From Hydractinia symbiolongicarpus (Eukaryota; Cnidaria; Hydrozoa; Anthoathecata; Hydractiniidae): a stretch of 64,000 bases of DNA. The stretch lies in assembly GCF_029227915.1 (NCBI RefSeq), contig NC_079879.1, positions 21,716,501 to 21,780,500 of the forward strand, given 5' to 3'. Shown here piece by piece: positions 46,785 to 63,600 of the stretch. Below the pieces are notes generated by a model that saw only the letters and a list, made by a program, of their open reading frames with translations, did no database searches and had not been told where the DNA came from. The position numbers and the translations under genes were made by a program. The first letter of the stretch is position 1. Every line of letters begins with the position of its first letter.

Positions 46785-48735
46785 CAGAGTGAAGATGTAG
46801 AGATTTAGTAAATTCTATTTAAGTAGTAGATATATTTTTAAATTTTAGGCTTTTTGTATTAGTATAGGAGTTAATTCTGTTTACCAATGCCACTGCTTTC
46901 CCCTTTGTATAGTTTTTTTTTAATTGTAATTCCGGTGTTTTTATTATTTTTAATATTATAAATATATTCATTACTTTACAACCAAGGTATAAACTTTAGT
47001 TGTAAAGTAATAATTTATTCTATTGTTTCGCCATTGTCAGATCAAATCTATACCATCGTCAGATCAAATCTACACCAACCCATTTTTTGTCTTTCATTGT
47101 TAATTTTAATCCATATAATATAATATATTGTACCAAATGACAGTACTGAGTGTTAGGATGTTTCCATAAAATCATGAAATATCACTATTGAATTATAAAT
47201 TATGCAGACTTTTAATAAAATATCATTACCAAAGTATGATTACTTCTGACAGCTTTTGCGCTTCATACTTCTGGCAGTTATTGCGCTTCATACTTAAACC
47301 GTTTCTGCTAAATTCAGCTTTTGCTACATCGCCGATTAAAATTCATGTTAATAAATTATTCTACTGTATTTTATTGTTGTAATAGTTTGGCTTTTAGCAA
47401 TATTTTTTCGATATACATATGTAAAAAATGGCAGTAAAAGAGCGGGTACCTTCGTGTTTACAAATTTGTCTTTGGTGTGTCTTTTTGGTGATTTTTTTTC
47501 TGTGTAAGTTATGATTTTGATATTTTAAAGATTATATTTACCAAACGCCACTTGCTGTAAAACTTTATGACATTACCAGGGATTTCAACTTGAAAAAATG
47601 ATACTCGTATCGTCAGAAATCAGTTGGTTTGATTGGACAAGCTATGTGTCGATACGGCCTTTCTAATTGAATTTTTTTTGTTATACTGTTTCGCGTCGGC
47701 ATTTACCCATTTCACATCGGCAAAGAATGTTGATGTAATTTTCGTTTTTATGATTCGCCTGGACAATCTACAATTTCCCGTCGGCAAAATCATTGACATG
47801 AACTTTTATTTCGGTGTTTGAGGTCGGAAAATTGTCTTTTAAATTCTAGCTTTTCTCTTCCAAGCCAGCTTGTTCAGCAACCACTTTACAATCTTTGTTA
47901 ATTCTAGCAAGCAAGAATACTTTTTATCGTTTTTTTATCTATACTTTTTATATATTTACGATAGATTTATGGCAATAGAAGGATTCTATAAATTGCGAAA
48001 AAAAATTTCGCCTTGGCAAAATTTTGCCGACGTGAACTTGTTTTTTTAAAATCACCTCGGCATATTATAAATACCCGTAGATCCGAATCTAATAACACGT
48101 TAAGCTTCTTCCTGGCAATTGTACAACGCACAACCAAGGCCCTGCGTATACATCTGTCTGCCATCCAAAATGTTAACCGCAGTAGCCAAACGCACGAAAT
48201 GCGGTAACTGAAGGTCTGGCGAGCCCGTGGATTTATCCATGGGCCACTGACATTTCAAGCAAATTTGCCGTTCGCTAAATTACATCCGCTCCATATTAGT
48301 GGTGATCAGCAATTTGAGGACCCTGCACTCGTTTTTGTTTGGAAGAAACTTACAGCTATATCAAAAAATTTGAAATAATTTTATTAATAGCTTTTTAAGC
48401 ATATTGGGTTGTAATATACTTTAAAATTAGAAAAAGCAAAACAAAAACATAAAATAGTGAAAAGTTGACTAAAATTTAGTCTGTACTCGATATCCCGCCT
48501 GTTTTAGCTATTTGGCAAAATAAATTTCTGCCAAATTATGAGAATAACGTTACTTAGTTGTCCAGCATTTGTTTGAATTAAAATTAAAAAAGGTTCTTCT
48601 ATAATATATTTTTCCAGAAAAATAATTCTTAGTTTATCGTGCTTTGTAGAACAGTTTTGTTGTTGTTTTTTTATAGTTTTTTTTTTCATGAAATAAATTT
48701 TTTCCTTCATTTTTTTCTACAAAAGTACCCGCATT
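46785..48735. other. Noncoding DNA after the LicD-type gene
   Basis: AT-rich 3' flank. A short duplicated phrase (CATTGTCAGATCAAATCTATACC / CATCGTCAGATCAAATCTACACC) lies at 47034-47078, and a fragment of the CCCGTGG hairpin repeat at 48219-48243. No gene could be supported. Confidence 0.4.
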
Positions 48736-48768
48736 CATAGTCATAAGAAACAGTTTCTTATGACTATG
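48736..48768. repeat. Perfect short hairpin
   Basis: CATAGTCATAAGAAA, a 3-base loop (CAG), then the exact reverse complement: a 15-bp stem. It lies in noncoding DNA. No neighbouring gene ends at it. Confidence 0.7.
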
Positions 48769-48878
48769 CCGCGTTCCACTTCACCCTTCTTGGTCATCGT
48801 AGAAACAAACTAAGTTATTTTTAAGGCTCTTCACTGCTCTTTCTGCACAAAGAGCAATGAACATATAACATATAACCA

Positions 48879-49412
48879 CAGGGCCGTAACCACCGGGTGG
48901 GCCAGGGGGGCACATGCCCTCCCAATAATTTTTCTACTAAAAAGGAAGAGTGAAAAAGAGAAATAAAAAAAACTAGAGAGAAAGTCGTTCAGGAATATTT
49001 GGATCCTTCCCATAGATCATTATTATAATCTCACTGAATGTTTTAAGGGGGCTAGCTGCAATTTAAAAAGTCCAAATGCTATGTAAATTTTCAAAGAAGT
49101 GCCGGCACCCATAAAATTTCTAGTGTTCTTATCATTTTTTTATGTTATTGCGGTCGTGTAATGTAAATATGTATCTTTTTCTATCTTTTGGTTTCTGATG
49201 AAATTTTTATCGAAATTTTAATGCCAATTAAACAATGCAGATAATATATATCAAAACATTCATCGTGATTTGTAACATTGAAACATGGGATCGTTGATGG
49301 GCATTTTATGCCAATTTAGAGATGTAAAATTTTAAAAATTCAGCCACTAAAAAAGCGAAATTCAAACAATGGAATTTTAATATTTAATATAAAAATTGTG
49401 GTTACGGCACTG
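48879..49412. mobile_element. Non-autonomous inverted-repeat element, about 530 bp
   Basis: The left end CAGGGCCGTAACCAC and the right end GTGGTTACGGCACTG are inverted copies with one mismatch in the first 15 bases. The first 80 bases are GC-richer (CCGGGTGGGCCAGGGGGGCA). CAG-starting termini are compatible with hAT or other groups. No clear target duplication was seen, so the superfamily is open. Confidence 0.6.
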
Positions 49413-50284
49413 AATAATTATTGTTAAATGTATTTTACTACTGTAACACTGCTTAGCTTGATCTTGTCGTTTTTACTTTGTAGCCAAATCTCAAAAAATA
49501 ATTTTTTAACGAATTTGTATACTTTATCTAACTTCGATTGTCTCTTTTTGCATATTGGAAGGCGAGACGATGGTGACACCTATTAATAAGCGCAAAGCCC
49601 TGAGAACTAGGTAGCGGGAGAGGGCAATTATTAAAGAGACATGAAACCTGATATTTCGTACACGAATGTTATACGTGTACTTTTGTACGGTAGCATTTTT
49701 TCTTGACGACGGCAATATCAGTCTGTCGCCAAGCCAATCCCAATGCTTAAAAACATGTATTGCAAGTAAACAGTAAAAGACAAGAGAAAATAACCTAACT
49801 TCTTTTCTCTCCACAGCCTTGAAACTCTGCAAAACTGCTGCGAAAGAAAATGGATGTTTGGTTGCGTTAATCCAGCAGTTCTTTCACGAGTTTATTTTTG
49901 TTTCCTCGCGTTTTGTAAATGTGTTCACTCCGCTGATAAATAAGAAATTATCAAAATTCGAAAAGCGATGAAATTTTGCCAGGGTGAGACCCAAGTCCGG
50001 GTGGGCTCGAGGTGTAATCTCCTAAACTGGTGGAGATATGGACATGGAATTTTACATCTCAGTTCTTTCTTCAATGTTTCAAAAGGAGCCTCAAGAAAAT
50101 AACGCAACCACTTCCAAAATAGCTATTTTTTTTCTTTTTTCAAAAAAATACTTTATAAATCTTACAGCTTTTACTCAAATATAAATTTTTTTTAGCCCAA
50201 ACAAAAATATACTTTTTGCCTAAATTTCTTTAGTATAACAAAACAGAATCCCTTTATACGTAAGTGTTCATCGCAAGGCATTGT
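49413..50284. other. Noncoding DNA downstream of RIOX2
   Basis: Mixed-composition sequence with short random frames on the minus strand (49524-49832, 49925-50107). No recognisable protein or RNA was found. Confidence 0.4.
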
Positions 50285-55287
<5,003 letters not shown>

Positions 55288-56757
55288 ATTCTTGTGAAAT
55301 TATGCAGCAGTGATGCAATGTGTGAATAGTCCTAAAAAACGTAAAATAACTAAAATGTAAAATAAAAGGGTTTTTTTATTTTGATAATGTAATGCAGTAT
55401 GTATTTTAAAAATGTTCACAACTACCACATTACCCTACGCTAAACGTTGGTATTGATCTTACAATAGAATCACATACTGTAACTAAATTAAAATAAGTCC
55501 TACATTACTGTTAGTCAATATTGGTTCATGATAATTATTTGGATTAAATGTCAAAATTTGTACTGTAAAGTTTACTCACAAAGTTTTAGTGCAAAATGAC
55601 ACCTCTTTTCAGACACTCCTAGAGCAAAACAGTAGACAAAAAAGTATATTTCCACAGCGTAGTGGTTAACTCGGATACCTTGATGGCAATTCAAATGGAC
55701 AAGTGCAGTTAACTCTGAGGATTGGTAACATTACCAAGGCTCCGAGTTAACTGCAGCCATGTGGGGAAATGAGGGAGATATCACACTGTGTGGGCTCTTG
55801 GATGTTGCAGGGAGTTTTCTGGCATAACAAAGAGAACCTTAATTGGATTTGCGCACAGAACTGTGAAAAAATTGGTTCACATTGTTGTTTGTGTTTATTT
55901 CATGTTACGCACAAAAACCATGATGGGACTACACAAACAAAAATTATGTTATACAGTGGCGTCCATAAAATACAAGTGAAAAACAAGACATTATTTTTGT
56001 TGTAACACGCTCTTTCGTTATGATTATTATATTTTTAAAATTACACTAGCTAAATTGTGAAACAGCAAGACTTTCAGTAGATACCATTTAGGAAAAATAA
56101 TAAAAGCAAGGTAAAATATGATTGTTACCTTACCCTCTTTGTTACGAATTTTAATAAATGATTATAAGCTGTGAAAGACTTTAAAAATTACCAGTTAAAC
56201 CATAGTCCGTAGAAAGAATTTGCACTTAGATTTAAACTGCACAAAAAATATTAAAATAACACAAAATTGTTTTTGTTTTTTTTATTAATTTAAGTGGGAC
56301 AAGAATAACTTGCTGTATATATAACTTTCAAAACAATACAAGTTTTTGAGCATGCAAGTATTTTTATCTTTTCACCTAAGAACTTGTTATTAATTTTATT
56401 TTTCCTTCACATAAACTGCGTGCGTTATAAGAAAATAAATAGAAAAAATGGTTGCCGTAACACCGTTCTCTGTTTTTATTATTTTTTGTTGTTGTTCCGA
56501 CTATGCATTCTGGATAAAATTATTTTATTTCGCTGACCGACTGACCATAAGCTACTATCAACTGCACCCATTGAACAACTAAATAAGTCAGGCGGTTTTT
56601 TAAAACACGCTGGAAAAAATGTTGTGAGCATGCGGAACAGCGGTATAATAATAATAATAAATATTCAAAGTGGCTAGCCCAGAAAATCACAAAAAAACTA
56701 TAGTTAGTGGATTGTTTTCACTGGGGGCCACTAGAACAAAAAATGATAAACCTTAGA
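55288..56757. other. RIOX2 upstream region with a SINE-like segment
   Basis: Contains a tRNA-like phrase GCGTAGTGGTTAACTCGGAT at 55659-55678, and GTTAACTCGGA is repeated inverted as TCCGAGTTAAC at 55740-55750, so 55650-55760 may be a small folded SINE fragment. The remainder is AT-rich and shows no gene. Confidence 0.35.
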
Positions 56758-56864
56758 CTTTTTTTTAGTTTCCCGCAATTTTAAGTACGCGCCATTACGT
56801 TATTTTCACTGCAGCAGTTGTTTATGAAAAGTCCGATTTGCTGCACAGAACGGAGAATTTAGGT
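56758..56864 (+). repeat. 107-bp direct repeat, left copy
   Basis: By eye, base-for-base identical to 59931-60037, starting CTTTTTTTTAGTTTCCCGCA and ending CGGAGAATTTAGGT. Flanking sequences differ immediately on both sides. There is no internal inverted-repeat structure. Confidence 0.9.
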
Positions 56865-56939
56865 AGACTGCCTCAGCTCAATTAAACATGGTAATATTTA
56901 TAATCTGTGAAAATTGAAAAAAAGAGTAAAAAACAAAAA

Positions 56940-57158
56940 TTAAAAAGTGATTTCTATTAGAATTTGCAAACAGGTCACTTGGTCTGGAAGATTATTCCAC
57001 ACTTTTGCAGCTCTAAATGGGAAGGCTTTTTTGCTAAATTTCGTCTTGACTAAGGGAATTGTGAAGCAGTTTTTTGAAGCTCCTTTTGTTTGTTGATTAG
57101 GAGAGTTTTTTGCCACAAGGAATTTTGAGAAGATGTAATTAGGAGCAATGTGTTTCAT
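56940..57158 (-). pseudogene. LINE reverse transcriptase C-terminal tail
   Basis: A 72-codon minus-strand frame with TIPLVKTKFSKKAFPFRAAK and VWNNLPDQV, the conserved tail after the reverse transcriptase domain in many CR1/Jockey/RTE LINEs (pattern F...R.AK.WN.LP). Only this end is present. Confidence 0.6.
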
Positions 57159-57508
57159 GGCTTTGAAAACTAATATGGCATAACATGGTATAACAAACTA
57201 AAAGCAATATCTTCACAACACACCATAACATTTTGTTAGATCATTTTTAACCTTAAAGATTGGTGCGACCACGAACTAGAAGGCTATAATAAGCAAATTT
57301 AGTGCCGATAGCCTAGTTAGGAGATAAATTTCGTCTAATTTGTCTAACATAGCCTATTCTCTGTTCCGTGTTAGGTATAAAAAAGGAATATTTTGGGAAA
57401 TTAGAAAGCGCAAAAGTCATGCGCGAACTGCTACAGTGAAAACAAACTGCAGTGTACTGCAGTCTGCAGGAGGAAATATAGGACGTTCAGCTAGAATAAG
57501 ACATATAT

Positions 57509-59564
57509 ATGGCTTCTTATAATACACAAGATTTACCGGCAGAAGCTAAAGAACGATATCAAATCAAGCTGAATACCTTAAGGGAATTCATTTTCGTGGG
57601 AATTAATTTTCGTGGTTTTCGCCCATTTCCGCGAAAAGTCTGGAAAGGCCTAATCCGCGAAAATAAGTTCTCGCGAATTACGTAGAAAACTTCTAACCAC
57701 GAAAATAACTTCCCATAAAAATTTTCAACAAAAATAAAAATCCCTAATTTGGGACGTCGCTGGCATTTCAGACGCAGTAAAAAAAGGATTAAATCAAATG
57801 GCACATATTGATCCTTTTCATGACATGGACCCATTGAGTGAGGTGGCTGTCGAAGATGAAGATTCTGATGGCAATGAAGATTACGAAAGGGAGATGTATA
57901 AAAACGAAATCGACAACGAAGATAGTGAGTCGGAATACAAAGATGATGGAAATATTTTTAGCATTCTACAAGACGATCTCGACCATGATGAATAATTGTA
58001 ACTAAGAAATTTATTAAAAACGTTTTTCCAAGATAAAAAACCTTTTAAAAATCATAAATTTTCTTCGATTTCCTTCTTTAAAAATGTATACCTAAACTTC
58101 GTATTCCCAGTGTTCGATTATATAGAAGTTTTAAAATGAAAAAGACGTATTCCCTGATCTTACAGATCCGCGAAAAGCTTCAACCGCAAAAATTAATTCC
58201 CATGAATTTTTTAAAACTCTTTCAACCGCGAAAATTAATTCCCGCAAAATTTCCTTTGCTGAGAGATCTGCGAAAATTAATTCCCTTTTTTTACGCGAAA
58301 TTTAAGGAAGGGTCATATCTGTGAAAATTAGTTCCCGCAAAAATTTATTCCCTTAAGGTATTTGTGGGTTAATAGAGTGCCCTGATCAACTTCCTGCTGA
58401 TGCTTGCGTTAATGATCCAACCGAATGGCCTGATGTCAAGTAGCCTGAAATTTATAAGTATTTAGTTAACTCTCCAGGTATTTACACAAGAATCTATGAA
58501 GAGCAGGAAAAGTTTAGAGGTACATAGCCAATTCACCAGTGGTTGGGTACAAGATGTTCTGTTTCACTGTTCCTGATCGTTCGATTTTGATTTTTAAGTC
58601 AGATGTAAAGCCATCGCATCACCTTAATGATGACTGTCATACACCATGGGTAGCTGTATGTAGTAAAACAACAGCACATTGCTCTTGTATGACTGGCCTT
58701 GGTGAGTCGTGTTCTCATGTTGGTGCATTATTATTTAAGTTGGAAGCTGCTGTTCTCATTGGGTACAACAAGCATACATGCACTGAGGAAGCATGTAAAT
58801 GGAATAATGACTTTGTCAAAAATATTGAAGAGGCAACTATTGCAGATATAACGTTTTACAACAACCCCACTGGTACTAAGAAGAGTGTACCTAGTAAATC
58901 GTTTTCTGGAAAAGGTCAAGAAAAGCAGACAGAAAAAGAACAAAATTTGCTGTTACAAAAGTTGCCGTTATTAGAGAAGCCGCCAGTTGTGTTGCATTGT
59001 TTTTCGGATTATTTTTCTCCGTTTGTGCCAAAATATATTTCACCTAACCGAGCTAAGTTTCCCATGTCATTACAAACTATTTTATGAAATAATATTGATA
59101 AAGATTTAACAGCACTTGTACCTGATGTTCTCCATGAATTGGAATTGTCAAAAGAAAGTATTGAGCATATATATAATCAGACAAAACGACAAGCTCAATC
59201 ACAAGTGTGGCATGGTGTAAGAACAGGTCTAATAACAGCTTCAAAAGTCTATGAAATTTTACATACCAATCCTAGAAACCCATTAAAGTCTTTAATAAAA
59301 CGTATTTGTGCAGAGTCCAAGATATGTAACACTACTATTCCATCATTAAAATGGGGAATAGAAAACGAGAAGGTAGCTTTGGATGAGTTTGTTTTATCTG
59401 TGTCAGACATTCATAGCAATTTTAAAGTGGATGATTGTGGTTTGCTTTTGTTGTCAGATTGCCCATATATTGGTGCCTCTGCAGATGGTCTGTTCACTTG
59501 TCAATGCCACAATGAGAAGGTTCCAGTTGAGGTGAAGTATGGTAGAATTAAGCATACAAGGTGA
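57509..59564 (+). pseudogene. SWIM zinc finger - YqaJ nuclease protein, broken
   Basis: Starts at ATG 57509 (MASYNTQDLPAEAKER), is interrupted by a MITE (57576-58358), and resumes with LIECPDQLPAD. A TAG near 58439, a frameshift near 58500-58540 and an in-frame TGA at 59085-59087 break it further. Domains in order: a SWIM zinc finger (AHCSCMTGLGESCSHVGALL, CxC...CxH), a Lys/Gln-rich linker, then a YqaJ/lambda-exonuclease-type nuclease core: SQVWHGVRTGLITASK, a Glu in GIENEKVALDEF, GASADGL with the catalytic Asp, and VEVKYG, the ExK motif. Such genes are common in cnidarian genomes and, as I recall, accompany THAP transposases in ISL2EU-type transposons. The THAP fragment directly downstream on the other strand agrees with that. 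Confidence 0.75.
57576..58358. mobile_element. 783-bp MITE inserted in the YqaJ gene, TA target duplication
   Basis: Ends CCTTAAGGGAATT...AATTTATTCCCTTAAGG are inverted, with TA on both sides (57574-57575 and 58359-58360). The interior is packed with GCGAAAATTAATTCCC-type repeats in both orientations. If the element and one TA are ignored, the YqaJ frame runs across the gap without a shift, which identifies the insertion point exactly. The 66-codon acidic frame within it (57798-57995) is probably fortuitous. Confidence 0.85.
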
Positions 59565-59641
59565 AAGTGGTATAGCATTATTTGTGTTTATGTTTTGCTC
59601 ACGAAGTGGTGAAGCAAATCTTGTTCTTTTTCTATTATCTT

Positions 59642-59905
59642 CTAATTTATTCCCTCTGGCTGTTGTGCATAAACAAACACTGATGGTATATAATCAGGAT
59701 GATCAGGGTTTGTAGAAGGCCTTTTAGAAAAAAAAATACTCACCACAAAGATAAACATTTTTTCTTGGGGGTTCCACATGCTACCATCCTTATTAACTCT
59801 TTGCAAGTGATAACCCATCTTTTACCACGGTCAGGATTATTAGGAAAACGAAAAAATCCAGGTTTGTTTTCCTTCATATTATGATTGGAACAACCATATG
59901 CAGAG
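59642..59905 (-). pseudogene. THAP domain fragment of a transposase
   Basis: Minus-strand pieces in shifting frames: AYGCSNHNMKENKPGFFRFP directly after a 3' splice-like TTCTGTTCTTAG, then DRGKRWVITCK, then KDGSMWNPQEK, then YLCGEYF and FSKRPSTNPDHPDYIPSVF. The pattern (YGC, PGFFRFP, RW, C...E.F, then D-Y-PSVF) is that of a THAP zinc finger (C2CH), the DNA-binding head of P, Kolobok and ISL2EU transposases. The catalytic core does not follow: the sequence runs into the 3' end of the YqaJ gene, so the transposase is truncated. The first zinc-binding Cys would come from a missing upstream exon. Confidence 0.6.
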
Positions 59906-59930
59906 CTAAGAACAGAACTTTGTTATCTAA

Positions 59931-60037
59931 CTTTTTTTTAGTTTCCCGCAATTTTAAGTACGCGCCATTACGTTATTTTCACTGCAGCAGTTGTTTATGA
60001 AAAGTCCGATTTGCTGCACAGAACGGAGAATTTAGGT
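59931..60037 (+). repeat. 107-bp direct repeat, right copy
   Basis: Identical to 56758-56864. It abuts a truncated tRNA-like SINE head (60040-60115, minus strand; box A-like TAGTTTAGTGGTTAATTC, box B missing) and ends about 630 bases before the DGCR6 start codon. Confidence 0.9.
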
Positions 60038-60368
60038 GGAATAGTCTGATTTGCATTGAAGAGAGAATTAACCACTAAACTACTGCGCCACAAAGACTTC
60101 CACTAAAAACCTTTTCCCACCTCATAAAAATTCCTTAAACAGCCTTCTTACTTTTTTCCAGATGGAGAGAGTTGCATAATTGTTGGGATTATTCCACGTA
60201 ATAAAAAACGCTCTTCATTTTAAACAACCTTATCTAAAACAAATATTTCCATTCCTTGAAAGTTTGAGACAATAGCTCGTTACTTTCAAATGCTGGCTAA
60301 ATATTTTGTTTCCAACATTTTTTATATTGCCAGATAACTGACAATATAGGAAAACATTTAAAACTGAT

Positions 60369-60611
60369 TTAACTTTTAAAACATGCAGCTACAGTAAAAA
60401 AAGGACGACACAAACCATAATGCACAAACCTATCGAGAAATACAAAACAGTGAGAGCAGCCACCAGGATTCACATGGCACGAATAGCAGCGTGTTATTTT
60501 CCCGCGTCTATCTGATTGGTTTAATAAGTTCACTGGATATATTTTAGCAGGATAATTTCCGAGAAAATCCTCCGTCGGCTCCGTCATCTCCGTCGTTGAT
60601 GTTTTAAACAT
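60369..60611 (-). CDS. Possible small divergent gene opposite DGCR6
   Basis: An 80-codon frame from ATG 60611, with only 56 bases separating its ATG from the DGCR6 ATG on the other strand. The peptide begins MFKTSTTEMTEPTEDFLGNY and contains CYSCHVNPGGCSHC, a Cys/His cluster. A potential donor (GATAG|GTTTGT) occurs before the stop, so it could be a first exon sharing a bidirectional promoter. No family is recognised, and it may be a chance frame. Confidence 0.25.
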   Translation of the reverse strand: MFKTSTTEMTEPTEDFLGNYPAKIYPVNLLNQSDRRGKITRCYSCHVNPGGCSHCFVFLDRFVHYGLCRPFFTVAACFKS

Positions 60612-60667
60612 GGTAGCGAAATAGTAAACAACACTTATTCTGTTGGTTCATTTTACTTGTATATTTA

Positions 60668-63600
60668 ATGGCTTACGACCCTAGTAAATGGTTTAGTTAC
60701 AGTAAACTGTATGACCAAAGCAAGGAATATGATACTAATGCACCTACTTCGGAGTTAACTACCACATATAAAAGTCCTGACAATAATCAATCTGATGTCA
60801 ATTTTTATAATGGACCATCCTCAGCGAAAGAGTTAAATAGTAACATTTATTCGAACGCAATGTTTATGACACAAGAAAATAAAGATGAATATGATCCATG
60901 TGCTCCAGCTATCAATCAAAGAACAAAAGATGATATGTTTAATACGGATCATGCTTATGAAAAACCAGACCCGAGAAAACTAGATCATTACATTACAATG
61001 CTACAAAAAATGATACATCCGTTATCACTGTAAGATCGATAGAAATAACATCACTGTTTCTCATCCTATTCATTTTGCCTCTGTATTATTGAGAACCTGC
61101 ATAATAATTCATTAAGGTTATATAAGGTCAAATTCGCAAAATACTTGATCACAACATTCTCCCCCTGATCTGCCTTAAGTTTTTGTGGCAATATTGTAAT
61201 TCAATTCTGTAACTATATGCAATATAAATGCCCAGATATAGTAATCTGTCAATTTTTCATACAAGGAATAGTAATCCATATTATGGTGCTGTCTTTAATA
61301 GTTTTTGGGATAGAAAAAAAATTATTAATTTAAGTAATTTTAAATGCTATTTTAATAAAAGGAAATAATTTACACTATCTCTATGGCCCAGCCGGCACAA
61401 AGAGCTCTAAAAGACGTCTTTTAGACATCTTCGGCATTTCAAGACATCTTTTTAGCGCTGATTTGTTCCATTCCTTGCCTTATAGCATCTTTTTAAGCAT
61501 CTAAAAGAGGTGTTTTCAAAGATGCATTTTAAAAGATCTCTTTAAGACATCTTTTAAAAGATGCCTTTCCAAAGACGTCTTTTAGACATTTTTAAGAAAA
61601 TCTTTTACAACGCGTCTTTTTAGGGACGTCTTTTAGACCTTTTATAGATGTGGAAGCAACTAAAATGCATCGTTAATGCAACTTTTTTAATGCATTCTTA
61701 GAAAGACATCTTTTATTTATCTATAAGACGTCTTTCTTGATGTTTTTTTTCATTTATTTAACTTTTTAGAAAAAATAGGCATTTGATAAAATAAATCTAA
61801 GACCTTTACGTCAACGTTAAAACGTACATTTTTAATAAATTGCAGAAATAACGATATTAAAGACGACAACTATTTTGCGATGAAAATATTTTGAACTTTT
61901 TATATCAAATTGGTATTGACAACATATAAATATATTTTACAATTACAGTAAGCAAATATAACCAGAAATAAGTTAATAAAATATTATTAATAATAAACAC
62001 TATACAATTAAAATCATTCATATTCATATTTAAAAATTGTAATCATTAAAATAATCTGTATCCATGCAAAGAGTGTACACTAATTTGTACGACAGTTTTT
62101 AAATAAAGCATACTATTTAAAGCATAAATTGCAACTGTCATCGAAAAAATCTTAAGCATATTGAGCTTAGGCCATAGGAAAGAATCACCTTGAAAATTCT
62201 CTGATAATTGCTAAAACAAAGTTACAACGTAATTTAATAAAAAGTTATTATGAATGGTTTAACAAAATACATTAGTATTTAAAAATAATTTAAAGTGACG
62301 CTTACCACTCTCAATTTCATGAAAAATTGATATCCAAGAAAAATAAATATGCTAACTAAGTTTGCAAACACCCCCATTTTTTTAAATTAATTTTTTATAT
62401 AAAAATGAACGTCTTTTGAAAGACGCATTTTAGACCACTTTTAGAAGTAGGAGATATATTTTAGAATACTTTTAAAAAATGTCTTTGTAGTATATGCATT
62501 TTAGATGTCTTCTAAAAGACATCTAAAATGCGTATACTACAAGATTTGAATTTATTAACTTCCAAAGACGTATAAAAAATGTTTTTTAAAGACATTCTTT
62601 AGAAGATGCATAAGAGACATCTTAAGAGCATTTTTTAACAAAAGATTTAAAAAAGATATCTAAAGTTTTAGAGTCTTAGAGATGTCTTGTGCCGGCTGGG
62701 GAAGAAAGTCAATTCTCGCAATGATCAATTGGGATTGACTTTTGGATTTTTTTATTTACTTTTAAAAGTTTCTTCTGCAAAAGTTTCTTCTTTTGAATTA
62801 ATTAAGAGAAACAAGCACTTGAATTAATTAAAAAAAACTTTTTTTTTATAAGGTATCTTTTTTAATAATACAAAAACAAGGTGGATGTATTCATTTTTCC
62901 TATATTGTAGGAGAATAAATGATGTCTCATTTGTTAACTTTTCTGACGTTATGGCTTATCGTCAATGCTGTTAAATTGATGTCAATTTTAAAATTAGTTA
63001 AGCCATTTCATTGCACTTTTAAGTTTAAGGCTAAATAATTGGAAATTAGTGAAAATAACTGACATCATCTTCTGCATGGGTAACTAGGGACTACCTGGGA
63101 CCAAACTCTTATATCTCCTTACCACTGATCAAAACTATGTGATCCTATATTATTTTGATCAGTGTTTTAAGCTCTACACAATACAGGTAAAAATATTTGT
63201 GCATTGATGGGTTATTGCTGACGTCATCAAAATTCAAATGGCAGATCTTTTTGCTTTCTTTATTGTCCAAGTGAATTTTTCCTCAGGCCTTTTTGACTAG
63301 TATATAATATTCTTTGCTTACACCAACAGTATTTTATTGTGGCAGTAACCCTGTTCTGTATAATTTTCAAAGCATGCATCACTGGAATTTATATTTAACA
63401 GAATTAATTATTCACGTGATAAACTTTATTGTGTGCCAGAAGAATTTTGATATGACATTATTTTTGCAAAAAGGGTGCACAGAAGGCCGAAATTCACGAA
63501 TGTTACTCCAATTAAAGTAGTTATGTGCAATTATCTCTATCTATAATTTTTAAGTTCTTCTCTTTTTTATATTTCTTCAGAGAGTACAAGAAGAAGCTTC

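Noticed and set aside
56758-60037. LTR retrotransposon bounded by the 107-bp direct repeats
   Set aside because: The repeats lack TG...CA ends, no primer-binding site or gag-pol lies inside, and no target duplication flanks them. The interior genes are of DNA-transposon type.
56758-60037. Spliced-leader RNA genes in the 107-bp repeats (they end AG|GT)
   Set aside because: Only two bases past the putative donor are shared, and no Sm site or common stem-loops follow, so a spliced-leader RNA unit is not supported.
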